DNA of 48,846 bases from a virus (IMGVR_UViG_3300035445_000156:42436-91281); one strand, 5' to 3'; shown: positions 33,083 to 40,609, counted from the stretch's first letter. Notes: generated by a model not told the origin, from the sequence alone. Translations and numbers: made by a program.

Positions 33083-33360
33083 ACGGGACGACATCGATCG
33101 ACGAAGCATCGCCCCCCGCGGTCGGGATTAAACTCAGGGAATCCGCGCTCTTCCTGAGCGACGCGCAGCACAGGCGGGCGAGAGCCGCGTTCCGACGCTT
33201 CTGGGTCGAGAGCGGGTCGCAGACAAACGCCGCGCGACTGCTCGGCGTCTCGCAGCAGCAGTTCTCGGCCGTCTTCACGGGACGGGTGAGCCTCGGGATG
33301 GTCGCCCTCCTGTCGGTGCGGCTCGGCGTCCTCGTGCGGGACATCATCAGCGATCGATGA
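33079..33360 (+). CDS. HTH DNA-binding protein (Cro/CI-like)
   Basis: 93 residues. A helix-turn-helix GSQTNAARLLGVSQQQFSAV with a following helix fits XRE/Cro-like proteins. It is the clearest small DNA-binding protein in the window and a candidate to bind one of the operator families, but its place among head genes makes other roles possible. CATCAT is exactly 7 nt before the ATG; the stop overlaps the next ATG. Confidence 0.65.
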   Translation: MNGTTSIDEASPPAVGIKLRESALFLSDAQHRRARAAFRRFWVESGSQTNAARLLGVSQQQFSAVFTGRVSLGMVALLSVRLGVLVRDIISDR

Positions 33361-33755
33361 AGCTCGTCGTCGTCGAGAGCCCGTACGCGGGCGATACGCC
33401 GGAGCAGGTCGAGCGGCACGTCGAGTACGCCCGGGAGGCGATGACCGACTCGTTCCTGCGCGGCGAGGCGCCGTTCCTGAGTCACCTGCTCTACCCGCGG
33501 GTGCTCGACGACTCGAACCCGAAGCAGCGCGAGGCGGGGATCGCGGCCGGGCTCGCGTGGGGCGACCGGGCCGAGCTGCGCGTCGTCTACTGCGACCTCG
33601 GGGTCTCGTCGGGGATGAAGCGAGGGATCGATCGGGCGCGGCAGATCGGACAGCCCGTCGAATACCGGAGTACCCGGGGAAACGACTACGTCGCGATCGA
33701 CGAGGCGGAGAACGAACTGCTGCGCGTCATCGAGGCGCCAGACTCGTCCGGGTGA
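33357..33755 (+). CDS. DUF7768/deoxyribosyltransferase-like protein
   Basis: 132 residues. VVVESPYAGDTPEQVERHVEYARE, the GEAPFLSHLLYP segment, GIAAGLAWGDRAELRVVYCD and SSGMKRGIDRA match a family of phage and bacterial proteins related to nucleoside 2-deoxyribosyltransferases. Might act on nucleotides; activity unproven. ATGA and GTGA overlaps on either side. Confidence 0.7.
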   Translation: MKLVVVESPYAGDTPEQVERHVEYAREAMTDSFLRGEAPFLSHLLYPRVLDDSNPKQREAGIAAGLAWGDRAELRVVYCDLGVSSGMKRGIDRARQIGQPVEYRSTRGNDYVAIDEAENELLRVIEAPDSSG

Positions 33756-34747
33756 AGCGACCGTCGCCCGCCGATGTCCTGAAGACGAACCAGAAGCGCG
33801 CGCTCGCGCTGGCGGAGAGGACCGGGCCCGCCCGCGTCCGGCGGATGCTCCTCCGCGCGCAGGCCGACCTCGTGCGTCGGCTGCGGGAGACCGAGGGGCT
33901 TGCCGCGCCGGGGGAGGAGCCCTTCACGCAGGCGCGGCTCCGGGTCACGCTCGAGCAGGTCCGCGCCGTGCTGCGCGACCTGCTGCCGGGAATGCGCGGG
34001 GCGATCGTCGACGCCTCCCGCGAGGCGGCCGAGCGCCGCGCGCAGGACACGCTCCGGTACCTGAACCGGGCAGAGAAGCGCTTCACGGGGATCGCGGGGC
34101 CGCTGCCGATCGACGAGGCGGGGATGCTCGACGCGGCGGCGCGGGGGACCGAGGCGAGCGTGCTCCGCCGGATCGCCTCCGACCCGGCGCACCCGGGCAG
34201 GCCGGGCGTGCTCGACCGGTACGGGGAGAGCGTGGTCGGGGACTTCGAGGAGCGACTGCAGACCCGGTTCCTCGCGCGGCAGTCGTGGGGCGAGGTGCGG
34301 GACGCGGTCGTCGGCGCGAGCGACTTCCTGCAGGCGAAACCCGCGCACTGGGCGGAGCGGATCGTCCGGACCGAGCTCATGGGCGCGCAGAATCGGGCCG
34401 GGTGGGAGTCGATCCGGTTCGCGCAACGCGAGCTCGGGGACGTCGTGAAGGTCGTCTCGTGCGTCTTCGACTCGCGGACGGGCGCGGACAGCTACGCGGT
34501 GCACGGGCAGATACGCCGACCGGAGGAGGCGTTCGCGTCCTGGTTCGGGCTGTTCCAGCACCCGCCCGACCGGCCGAACGACCGGGGGGTCGTCGTGCCG
34601 CACCGGGTCGCGTGGCCGATTCCGCCCGAGCTCCAGCCGAGGAGCGACGGGGAGGTCGCCACGCGCTGGTCGGCCGAGGGCCGGAAGGGGAGCCCGCCCG
34701 CGCGGCCGAAGATGACGACCGTCGACCGGCGCATCTTCGGGAAATGA
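33752..34747 (+). CDS. Mu gpF-like minor head protein
   Basis: 331 residues from GTG. RIVRTELMGAQNRAGWESIR and the Cys/His-containing CVFDSRTGADSYAVHGQ fit the Mu-F domain that follows portals in many phages and helps head assembly. Position next to the portal agrees. Confidence 0.8.
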   Translation: MKRPSPADVLKTNQKRALALAERTGPARVRRMLLRAQADLVRRLRETEGLAAPGEEPFTQARLRVTLEQVRAVLRDLLPGMRGAIVDASREAAERRAQDTLRYLNRAEKRFTGIAGPLPIDEAGMLDAAARGTEASVLRRIASDPAHPGRPGVLDRYGESVVGDFEERLQTRFLARQSWGEVRDAVVGASDFLQAKPAHWAERIVRTELMGAQNRAGWESIRFAQRELGDVVKVVSCVFDSRTGADSYAVHGQIRRPEEAFASWFGLFQHPPDRPNDRGVVVPHRVAWPIPPELQPRSDGEVATRWSAEGRKGSPPARPKMTTVDRRIFGK

Positions 34748-34850
34748 ACACGCGACTGTCGACGGGTCAGAAGCCACGCACTTGTGAGACAAACGATCTC
34801 GTGTTGCGGTCACCGTCGCCGACTACGCATCATCGGCGCCGGAGGGCGAG

Positions 34851-35330
34851 ATGGTCAACGAGGTCAACAGGGTCAACAAGGTTCTATGTCGTGTCGTGTC
34901 TGTCGGGTACGAACTCGAGCCCGGGCAGGCGCGGTTCGATAACGACGGCGACGAGCACCTCTATCGGGTGCGACTCCTCGCGGACGCGGACGACCCCGAG
35001 GGCGCGGACGTCTCGATCCTCATCGGGGAGGAGTCGTTGCCCGCGTTTCCGCTGGGTGGGCGCGTTTGCGTGACGGTCGAGCCGCTCGACGAGGCGAATC
35101 CGGTCGAGCGGGAGAAGGTCAAGTTCCGTCGCGCGAGAGAGGAAGCGGACGAGCGGGAATCCGCCCGCGTCGACGCCGCCTATAAGGCATGGCGCGAGAT
35201 CGGCCGGCCGCCCGGGGGTCCCGAGGCACGCGATCTGCTCGGGCTCCTGCGCGACCCGGAGAACGAGGTGCTCCTCCTCTCCGCGTTTCACCTGGCCGAG
35301 GAGACGGCGGGCGGCAGGCCGATCGGCTGA
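34851..35330 (+). CDS. Hypothetical protein
   Basis: 159 residues. Beta-rich N-terminal half (CRVVSVGYELEPGQ; LYRVRLLADADDPEG), helical C-terminal half. A GGAGGG ribosome-binding site precedes the ATG and CATCAT is 17 nt upstream, so this transcript probably has a leader. The 103 bp between the Mu-F gene and this start is less GC-rich and otherwise empty. Confidence 0.6.
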   Translation: MVNEVNRVNKVLCRVVSVGYELEPGQARFDNDGDEHLYRVRLLADADDPEGADVSILIGEESLPAFPLGGRVCVTVEPLDEANPVEREKVKFRRAREEADERESARVDAAYKAWREIGRPPGGPEARDLLGLLRDPENEVLLLSAFHLAEETAGGRPIG

Positions 35331-35336
35331 ATTCCG

Positions 35337-36113
35337 ATGCGCGTCCGGGAGGAGAAGACGCGGGAGGAGATCCTTGCGGAAGTGATCGACCGCTGCTCGC
35401 GTCCTCGCGAGGGCGTGACGTGCGCCCGGTGCGGGCAGAAGACGGCGACGATCTACCCGTGGCCCGAGCCGACCGGCACGTGCGTCTGCCCGTGCGTGAC
35501 GCCCGCGTGGTTCATTGACTTCGTCAAGTTCTCGTCCGACCCGGCACGGATGGCCGAGGAGAGGGCGCGCAAGAAGGCTGAGCGGAGACGGAGACCGATA
35601 GGCAAGGAGGCACTCGCGATCTCCGTCACCGCCGGGACCCGCACGCCGAAGATGACTCGGTCGAGCTCTGACGGTCGACTTCGGGCTGCCGCGATGGATG
35701 CGCCAAGCATCCGACTTCACCCGCCGGAAGAGCCGACGTTGCCGGCGCCGCTCGGCGCGTTCACGAGTCCGGGCGGTCGCGCGTTCGATGTCTCGCCGGG
35801 CACGCGCTCGGAGCGGTGGGCGGGCGATTCGCTCTGGTCGGAGTGCTGGCCTATCTGTCACGGCGGCGTCGTTGCCGGCAAGCTCTTCCGGGACCTCAAT
35901 TACGGCAAGACGTCGGCCGGGGAACCGCGCTGGCACGCGACGATCCGTGAGCTGTACTGGGACACGGCGAACGGTCTCGGCAGGCTCGACCTCGGGCGGG
36001 GTATCGGCTACGACGTAGCCGCGTTCGACACGGCCGGGGAAGCGGTCGCGGCGTGGGCCCGCAGCGCGGACCAGATCCTCGACCGGGCCGAGAGCCTCGT
36101 CGCGCCGGGCTGA
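35337..36113 (+). CDS. Hypothetical protein with Cys cluster
   Basis: 258 residues starting MRVREEK. CARCGQKTATIYPWPEP and CVCPC form a zinc-site-like cluster near residues 30-55. The C-terminal half (SLWSECWPICHGGVVAGKLF; IRELYWDTANGLGRLDLG) appears to be a separate domain. Its last 10 codons (RAESLVAPG and stop) are repeated 1.67 kb downstream at the end of the patchwork insertion. Confidence 0.6.
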   Translation: MRVREEKTREEILAEVIDRCSRPREGVTCARCGQKTATIYPWPEPTGTCVCPCVTPAWFIDFVKFSSDPARMAEERARKKAERRRRPIGKEALAISVTAGTRTPKMTRSSSDGRLRAAAMDAPSIRLHPPEEPTLPAPLGAFTSPGGRAFDVSPGTRSERWAGDSLWSECWPICHGGVVAGKLFRDLNYGKTSAGEPRWHATIRELYWDTANGLGRLDLGRGIGYDVAAFDTAGEAVAAWARSADQILDRAESLVAPG

Positions 36114-36121
36114 CAGACTCC
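36084..36121 (+). repeat. 38-bp direct repeat, left copy
   Basis: The 3' end of gene 35337-36113 and following bases recur at 37757-37794 with one mismatch (position 36116). The two copies bracket the minus-strand insertion. Confidence 0.9.
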
Positions 36122-36147
36122 CGCGACACGACCCCGGGAGAGGTCAG

Positions 36148-36180
36148 GAAGCGCTCGGTGTGGCCAGCACCGGGCGCTTC
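36148..36180. terminator. Bidirectional stem-loop terminator
   Basis: GAAGCGCTCGGTG / CACCGGGCGCTTC form a 13-bp stem with one G-U pair around tggccag. It lies between the convergent ends of gene 35337-36113 and the minus-strand cupin gene, the right place for a shared terminator, with a short T run on the plus side. Confidence 0.65.
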
Positions 36181-36185
36181 GGCTT

Positions 36186-36767
36186 TCATGCCGCGGTCCG
36201 AACTAGGTGCGGGTTCAGTGCCCGCAGTTGAACCATGAACGCCGGGTCAGGCTCCGTGAGGTGGTAGCAGCCGCCGATCAGATGGCCCCACTCTCCTGGC
36301 TTGCTGCGTGGGGTGAGCTCCGTCGCTTGTGCCAGCGGCCCGCAAACCATGTGCGTGACGGTCCCGGGCTCGACTGCATCGACCGTGTGAAATACATCGG
36401 CAGGCAGCTTGTATGTCGTGCCCGCGCCATAAGTCACGACCTCTCGCGACCACTCGAGCGCCAACCAGCCGAAACGCCAGAGCGTCATCGTCAGAGCGCC
36501 GGCCAGGATCGTGCTCTCGAAGTCCCAAGGGTGGTTATGCGGGTGGCGCCTCGGGTCCGGCCCGTGCCACCAGTTGATCTTCTCTGTGCGCCCAGGCGAT
36601 CGGAAGATGACGAGCTCTGTCTTGTAGGCGCCGCCGTGTCCGTCTGGGATGTGCAGCGGGGGCGCGGTCAGATGTGCATGGGCCAACGCGAGCCCGGCAG
36701 TCGTTTTCCGCTCGGGCGTCTCCGTCACCTCGTACACACCGCCGCCGATATGCTTCTCTTCCCTCAT
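36186..36767 (-). CDS. Cupin-like protein
   Basis: 193 residues. HPHNHPWDFESTILAGALTM and VTYGAGTTYKLPADVFHTVD carry the His and strand pattern of cupins (HxHxxPW is a likely metal site). Enzymatic role unknown. The ATG overlaps the stop of the Cys-rich gene upstream. 193 bp of this gene are duplicated at 36988-37180. Confidence 0.65.
   Translation of the reverse strand: MREEKHIGGGVYEVTETPERKTTAGLALAHAHLTAPPLHIPDGHGGAYKTELVIFRSPGRTEKINWWHGPDPRRHPHNHPWDFESTILAGALTMTLWRFGWLALEWSREVVTYGAGTTYKLPADVFHTVDAVEPGTVTHMVCGPLAQATELTPRSKPGEWGHLIGGCYHLTEPDPAFMVQLRALNPHLVRTAA
36411..36603. repeat. 193-bp direct duplication, copy A
   Basis: Identical to 36988-37180 apart from one base (position 36414). Copy A is inside the intact cupin-like gene. 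Confidence 0.9.
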
Positions 36768-36958
36768 GCCGCATTCTCCTTGCCGCAGCTCTCGTCCTCG
36801 CAGCCCCATGCGCCGCACCGCTTGCAGACATCCGGATCTTCCGGAGCCTTGCAGCGGCAGCATGCTTTGCCGTCCCACCAGCAGGAGCAGTGCCCGTCAT
36901 CATCGGCTGGGCAGACCTGCATTGCCTCAAATTCGGCCTCGGTTCTCTCGGTCGTCAT
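36764..36958 (-). CDS. Small Cys-rich zinc-binding protein
   Basis: 64 residues with about ten Cys: CSCWWDGKACCRCKAPEDPD, CKRCGAWGC, ESCG. Two or more zinc sites are likely. A strong GGAGGAAGGG ribosome-binding site precedes the ATG, which also overlaps the stop of the truncated cupin copy. Confidence 0.65.
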   Translation of the reverse strand: MTTERTEAEFEAMQVCPADDDGHCSCWWDGKACCRCKAPEDPDVCKRCGAWGCEDESCGKENAA

Positions 36959-37180
36959 TCGCCCTTCCTCCAATCGGCGGTGAGTTCGTACGTCGTGCCC
37001 GCGCCATAAGTCACGACCTCTCGCGACCACTCGAGCGCCAACCAGCCGAAACGCCAGAGCGTCATCGTCAGAGCGCCGGCCAGGATCGTGCTCTCGAAGT
37101 CCCAAGGGTGGTTATGCGGGTGGCGCCTCGGGTCCGGCCCGTGCCACCAGTTGATCTTCTCTGTGCGCCCAGGCGATCGG
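36955..37180 (-). pseudogene. Truncated second copy of the cupin gene
   Basis: Reads RSPGRTEKINWWHGPDP through VTYGAGTT in the cupin frame, then diverges to YELTADWRKGE and stops (ATGA overlap with the Cys-rich gene). The N-terminal part is missing: upstream the frame enters unrelated sequence. Either a C-terminal duplicate or the relic of a longer paralogue. Confidence 0.65.
36988..37180. repeat. 193-bp direct duplication, copy B
   Basis: Copy of 36411-36603 at an offset of 577 bp. It also forms the out-of-frame 3' end of the minus-strand gene 37112-37717. Confidence 0.9.
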
Positions 37181-37717
37181 GCTCCTTTCCGCCAGGCGCC
37201 TCTTCGCCCGGCGGATGATGCTCTGCAGATCGACCTCGAAGCTCACGATGAGCGCGAGGAATTCGCGGGGCGCCCGGCGGCGCAGCATGTGCGGGATGAA
37301 TTCGCTCGGCTTCACCCACCTCGACACGGCGGCGGCTGCGATCCGAGCGAGCCGGATCGCAAAGTCGTACTTGCCAGCGTCAAAGCAGCACTGCGCCGCC
37401 CAGCGGCAGACGATCGCCACCTCGGTCGGCTCACCGGGGAGCAGCGCGGCCATGAGGGCGGCTTTCATCGCCGCAGTCGCCGCGAGGTCGACGAGGATGC
37501 TTGCCGCCATCGGTTTCGCGGCCATGGCGAGGCCATATAGGTGGCGCGACGAGTCCACGAGGCGCCACCGCTCCAGGTCCCATTCCTCGCGCGACAGAAT
37601 CGGCGGCGTCGCGGTAGCTTGGTAGACCACCCCTTCGGCGACGGGCGCGGCGGCAACGGCGTCTCCGTCGGCGCCGGCAACGACTTGGATCTCATTGCGG
37701 ATCCGCTCGTCGCTCAT
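37112..37717 (-). CDS. Chimeric hypothetical protein on patchwork insertion
   Basis: 201 residues. Central helical region (MAASILVDLAATAAMKAALM; YDFAIRLARIAAAAVSRWV). Codons about 11-29 are the antisense of a 57-bp segment duplicated from the virion gene at 38664. The last 23 codons are read out of frame through the duplicated cupin segment. So both ends look acquired by rearrangement; the native C-terminus is probably lost. Confidence 0.5.
   Translation of the reverse strand: MSDERIRNEIQVVAGADGDAVAAAPVAEGVVYQATATPPILSREEWDLERWRLVDSSRHLYGLAMAAKPMAASILVDLAATAAMKAALMAALLPGEPTEVAIVCRWAAQCCFDAGKYDFAIRLARIAAAAVSRWVKPSEFIPHMLRRRAPREFLALIVSFEVDLQSIIRRAKRRLAERSPIAWAHREDQLVARAGPEAPPA
37631..37687 (+). 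repeat. 57-bp perfect direct repeat, copy A
   Basis: Identical to 38702-38758. In copy B it codes GDGRGGNGVSVGAGND in a virion gene; here it is antisense to the minus-strand gene 37112-37717. Confidence 0.92.
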
Positions 37718-37756
37718 CCCGAGGTCGAGCGCACGAGGGCGATGCGGACGAGCGAG

Positions 37757-37794
37757 CGGGCCGAGAGCCTCGTCGCGCCGGGCTGACATACTCC
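37757..37794 (+). repeat. 38-bp direct repeat, right copy
   Basis: Copy of 36084-36121; contains the CATACT box 7 nt before the ATG at 37800. This looks like the ancestral junction between gene 35337-36113 and gene 37800-38078, split by the insertion. Confidence 0.9.
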
Positions 37795-37799
37795 GGGGC

Positions 37800-38078
37800 A
37801 TGGCTCCCCCGTTCAAGCTGAACCCCGCGCCGCGAGACTCCGGGATCGTCCGCCTGCCGGACGGGAAGTTCGCCGCCCGGGTCGTCCCCCTCTCGCCCCC
37901 CGAGGTCGTCCGCCGGTCGTCCGACCGCGGGGTCGACGTGCGCGAAGTCATCGAGGAGAACAGGGCGACCGAGCACGACCGACCGGTCGGCTCGCCGCCC
38001 ACGTCCTCCGAGATCCCGTGGGGGCCCGCTGGCCCGTTCAACGACGCCGGCAAACCCCCCTTCCGCCTGAAGCCCTGA
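37800..38078 (+). CDS. Small Pro-rich virion-region protein
   Basis: 92 residues, Pro/Arg-rich and probably disordered. Begins MAPPFKLNPAP and ends GKPPFRLKP, nearly the same end as the protein at 38664-38981. CATACT is 7 nt before the ATG, and CGGGG/CCCCG arms flank the start. Confidence 0.6.
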   Translation: MAPPFKLNPAPRDSGIVRLPDGKFAARVVPLSPPEVVRRSSDRGVDVREVIEENRATEHDRPVGSPPTSSEIPWGPAGPFNDAGKPPFRLKP

Positions 38079-38081
38079 GCC

Positions 38082-38420
38082 GTGGACGCCGCGCAGGCGG
38101 TCCTCGTCGTGGTCGCGCCGGTGGGCGCGGCGATCGTCGCGTTCGCGAAGATCCTGCTCGACCGACACCTGCGCGTGCTCGACCAGATCGCCGGGACGAT
38201 CGCGGCGGAGATGCGCGCGGAGCGCGAGTCGCGGGAGGCGTCGCTCCGGCTGCTCGCCGAGTCGATCGAGTCCTTCCGCGCGGCGACGAGCAAGGACTTC
38301 GATGAGTTGAAGTCCCTCGTCCGGGAGCAACAGATCTCCGACCTCGTCCGGGCGGTCCGGGACAGGCTCGACACGATCCCGGACGACCACGGACCGCGCC
38401 GTCGCCGCCCCCCGGAATGA
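38082..38420 (+). CDS. Membrane-anchored coiled-coil protein
   Basis: 112 residues from GTG. One hydrophobic helix (AVLVVVAPVGAAIVAFAKIL), then a long charged coiled coil (AEMRAERESREASLRLLAES). Holin- or spanin-like topology, but without other support. Confidence 0.6.
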   Translation: MDAAQAVLVVVAPVGAAIVAFAKILLDRHLRVLDQIAGTIAAEMRAERESREASLRLLAESIESFRAATSKDFDELKSLVREQQISDLVRAVRDRLDTIPDDHGPRRRRPPE

Positions 38421-38436
38421 CTGCATCCTCTGTCCC

Positions 38437-38652
38437 GTGAACGACCGGATCGTCGAGGCGCTGGAGGAGCTGTTGCGGATGGCCAGGCGCGGCGAGGTCG
38501 ACCTGCTCGCGTTCGGCGTCAAGCACCGCGGCGGCGACGTTCACGGCACGCTCTGGTCGTCCGTGCTGCCCGGCGACTCCCCCGCGCCCGCCGAACACCG
38601 GGAGGCGCTCGCGGGCGTGATCGAGTCCGTCTGCCGGGTGCTCCGGGAGTAG
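38437..38652 (+). CDS. Small hypothetical protein
   Basis: 71 residues from GTG. CATCCT is exactly 7 nt before the start. Acidic helical N-terminus then a strand (VDLLAFGVKHRGG). Not recognised. Confidence 0.55.
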   Translation: MNDRIVEALEELLRMARRGEVDLLAFGVKHRGGDVHGTLWSSVLPGDSPAPAEHREALAGVIESVCRVLRE

Positions 38653-38663
38653 TCTCTCGGCCC

Positions 38664-38981
38664 ATGGCGAGCCCCACTTCGAGCGGCACAGGCAAGGTCT
38701 CCCCCTTCGGCGACGGGCGCGGCGGCAACGGCGTCTCCGTCGGCGCCGGCAACGACTTCGTCACGAACCCACGCGGCACGTCTGCGCCCGGGCCGACCCC
38801 GCGCGACCTCACGCGCCCGGTCCACCCGAACGTCCAGAAGTCGGGCGGCGACCCCGCGCTCGACGGCGGGAGCGTGCCCGACGGCGGGCCGCTCCCGTTC
38901 AAGGCGCCGACGGAGAAGTACGGCAACCCGCTCGGCGCGGGCACGCCCGGCAAGCCCCCGCCCTTCCGCCTGAAGGGCTGA
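38664..38981 (+). CDS. Small Gly/Pro-rich virion-region protein
   Basis: 105 residues, Gly/Pro-rich, low complexity. Contains GDGRGGNGVSVGAGND (in the 57-bp duplicated segment) and ends GKPPPFRLKG, shared with 37800-38078. TAGTCT lies 8 nt before the ATG. Confidence 0.6.
   Translation: MASPTSSGTGKVSPFGDGRGGNGVSVGAGNDFVTNPRGTSAPGPTPRDLTRPVHPNVQKSGGDPALDGGSVPDGGPLPFKAPTEKYGNPLGAGTPGKPPPFRLKG
38702..38758 (+). repeat. 57-bp perfect direct repeat, copy B
   Basis: Probable source of the copy at 37631-37687, since here it lies in sense within a gene. Confidence 0.92.
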
Positions 38982-39003
38982 TCGGCCGCGCATCATCCGC
39001 GGC

Positions 39004-39302
39004 ATGCAGAGCAAGAACGACCCCATCCTCGACGCGCAGCAGATCTGCGCCGGGCGCGTGATGACCCGGGAGGCCTCCCCGAGTTCGAGCGCCTCGGGTG
39101 GCACGTGGGCATGCTCGACTCCGTGCTCCGGATGGCGACCGGCGTGTTCGTCACGGAGGCGGACGGGTGCTACCTCGCCGTCGAGACGGGGCGACGTGAA
39201 GGGACAGAGCGAGTCGTCGCGGCGGAGATCGGCGAGGCGATCGCCGCCGGGACGAAGGTCAAGGACGCCTACGAGCGCGCCCGGAAGATCTTGAGGGGCT
39301 GA
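39004..39302 (+). pseudogene. Small gene with frameshift (one C missing)
   Basis: CATCAT is 7 nt before ATG 39004, which reads MQSKNDPILDAQQICAGRV, then MTREAS. Coherent coding then continues in the -1 frame as PEFERLGWHVGMLDSVLRMA to the stop at 39302. One extra C in TCCCC (about 39075) restores a 99-residue protein. No canonical slippery site, so an indel is likeliest. Confidence 0.6.
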
Positions 39303-39321
39303 CGCGCGCTACCGTCCGCGC

Positions 39322-39741
39322 ATGGCAGGCGGACAGGTCACGTTCGACGGCTCGCTCCACGCGGGCCCCTCGGTCGTCTCGGAGACGATCTTCCCGAGCA
39401 GCTCGGCCGACGCCCACGTCGGCCTGCTCCCGTGCAAGAAGCCGTACACGGTCGCGACGGGCCTGCTCAGCTACCCGCTCGCGAGCCCGAGCGCGTTCGT
39501 GACCCTCTCCGGGGTATCCCCCTCGCTCGCGGGCGCGGTCTCTCGCGCGACGTTCTTCTACTTCCGCTGCGAGAGCGCGATGCGCCTGCGCCTGACGATC
39601 GACGGCGCGGCGGACCCGGACTACACGAGCGTGCTCGACGTGCGCGGGATCCTCGCGCTCGAGTTCCCGGACGAGAACGCGCTCCTGCTCGTCGAGGCCG
39701 AGGGCGAGGGGACGATCGAGTACTTCGCCTCTGGGACCTGA
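39322..39741 (+). CDS. Virion-like beta protein
   Basis: 139 residues, beta-rich (AMRLRLTIDGAADPDYTSVL; ENALLLVEAEGEGTIEYFAS), likely a structural component by context. TACCGT is 6 nt before the ATG; GTCCGC/GCGGAC arms surround the start codon. Confidence 0.6.
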   Translation: MAGGQVTFDGSLHAGPSVVSETIFPSSSADAHVGLLPCKKPYTVATGLLSYPLASPSAFVTLSGVSPSLAGAVSRATFFYFRCESAMRLRLTIDGAADPDYTSVLDVRGILALEFPDENALLLVEAEGEGTIEYFASGT

Positions 39742-39827
39742 TGGGTCTGGACCCGGGGAGTCGAACGCCCGGCGAGTGACGTCTCCAGCGACGCCCCCGT
39801 GCAGCCATGGCCTACCGGCCGCCCAGT
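39741..39827 (-). ncRNA. tRNA-like RNA (degenerate tRNA, or attachment-site relic)
   Basis: On the minus strand CUGGGC pairs with GUCCAG at the ends, and GCGTTCGACTCC matches a T-loop (TTCGACT) in a helix with one bulged C. CTGGAGA resembles a Ser(GGA) anticodon loop but its stem has two mismatches and the D arm is not canonical. A CATCAT box on the minus strand (39835-39840) would start transcription 7 nt later, at the base before the acceptor. A phage attP carrying part of a tRNA is an alternative. Confidence 0.35.
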
Positions 39828-39844
39828 CGGCAGGATGATGCGCT

Positions 39845-39886
39845 TATCCTCGCTCCTCGCGTCCGCCTCCTGCGAGACGCGAGGAG
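39845..39886 (+). promoter_or_regulatory. Promoter with RBS-masking hairpin
   Basis: TATCCT (39845-39850) as -10; CTCCTCGCGTC (39853-39863) and GACGCGAGGAG (39876-39886) form an 11-bp perfect stem with a 12-nt loop. The 3' arm contains the GAGGAG ribosome-binding site of the gene at 39896. A transcript begun near 39858 lacks the CTCCT bases that mask it. Confidence 0.6.
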
Positions 39887-39895
39887 GCAAGCCCC

Positions 39896-40561
39896 GTGAA
39901 GCTCGACGAACATCTCTCGAAGGCGGACCCGAACGTCCTCGCCGACATCTTCCGCAAGATCAACCTCGCGCAGGTCCTGCGCGGGCAGGTCCCGCAGTTC
40001 CTCCGGCGCAAGGTCCCGGCGGCCGGCGTCCAGCTCGCGACGCTCGAGACGCTCGTGCTCGCCGACAACGCGAAGGCGTCGGTCGTCATCCGCGCGACCG
40101 TCCGGGCGGGCGGCGTGACCGGCGAGCTCGACCCGCAGACGTACGGGACGACTCCCGCGACAACGCAGATCGCAGTCGCCCCGAACGGGGACATCGTCGT
40201 GCTCGCCGCCGACGCGATCACGGACATCGACGTGCACTACCTGCCCGAGCGCGGGGACGTCTACGAGACGACGATGCCCGTCATCTCCGACGTGCTCACC
40301 CCCTCGACCACATTCACTGCCTCGCCGCGCGGCATCGTGCTGCTCCTCGAGGCGGAGGCGGTCGAGGCGACGAGCACGGGGGACAAGGTCGTCCTCGTGC
40401 CCGGGTCGGTGCCGGCAGCGGGTCAGGCGGCCCTCACGGACGACGAGAAGCTCTCGGTCACGTTCGCCGCGGCCGACGCGGTGACGCGCGCCCGGGTCAA
40501 GTTCCTGCTCGTCGCGCTGCAGGACCTCGACGCGCTGCTCGAGTCGGAGGCGACCGTCTGA
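39896..40561 (+). CDS. Hypothetical structural/decoration-type protein
   Basis: 221 residues from GTG. A helical N-terminus (LADIFRKINLAQVLRGQVPQ) followed by beta-rich sequence (DIVVLAADAITDIDVHYLPE). Lies just before scaffold and capsid genes. Its ribosome-binding site lies in the hairpin at 39853-39886, so expression is likely tuned. Not recognised. Confidence 0.65.
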   Translation: MKLDEHLSKADPNVLADIFRKINLAQVLRGQVPQFLRRKVPAAGVQLATLETLVLADNAKASVVIRATVRAGGVTGELDPQTYGTTPATTQIAVAPNGDIVVLAADAITDIDVHYLPERGDVYETTMPVISDVLTPSTTFTASPRGIVLLLEAEAVEATSTGDKVVLVPGSVPAAGQAALTDDEKLSVTFAAADAVTRARVKFLLVALQDLDALLESEATV

Positions 40562-40592
40562 GATAACACCGGTGTTATCTCCGGGACAAACC
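40560..40592 (+). repeat. 33-bp palindromic element, copy 7 (leader of scaffold)
   Basis: Full perfect copy; its first base overlaps the preceding stop codon. Followed by an AAAGGGAGAAGGG ribosome-binding site and the ATG at 40610, the same arrangement as copy 3. Confidence 0.95.
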
Positions 40593-40609
40593 AGAAAGGG
40601 AGAAGGGCG

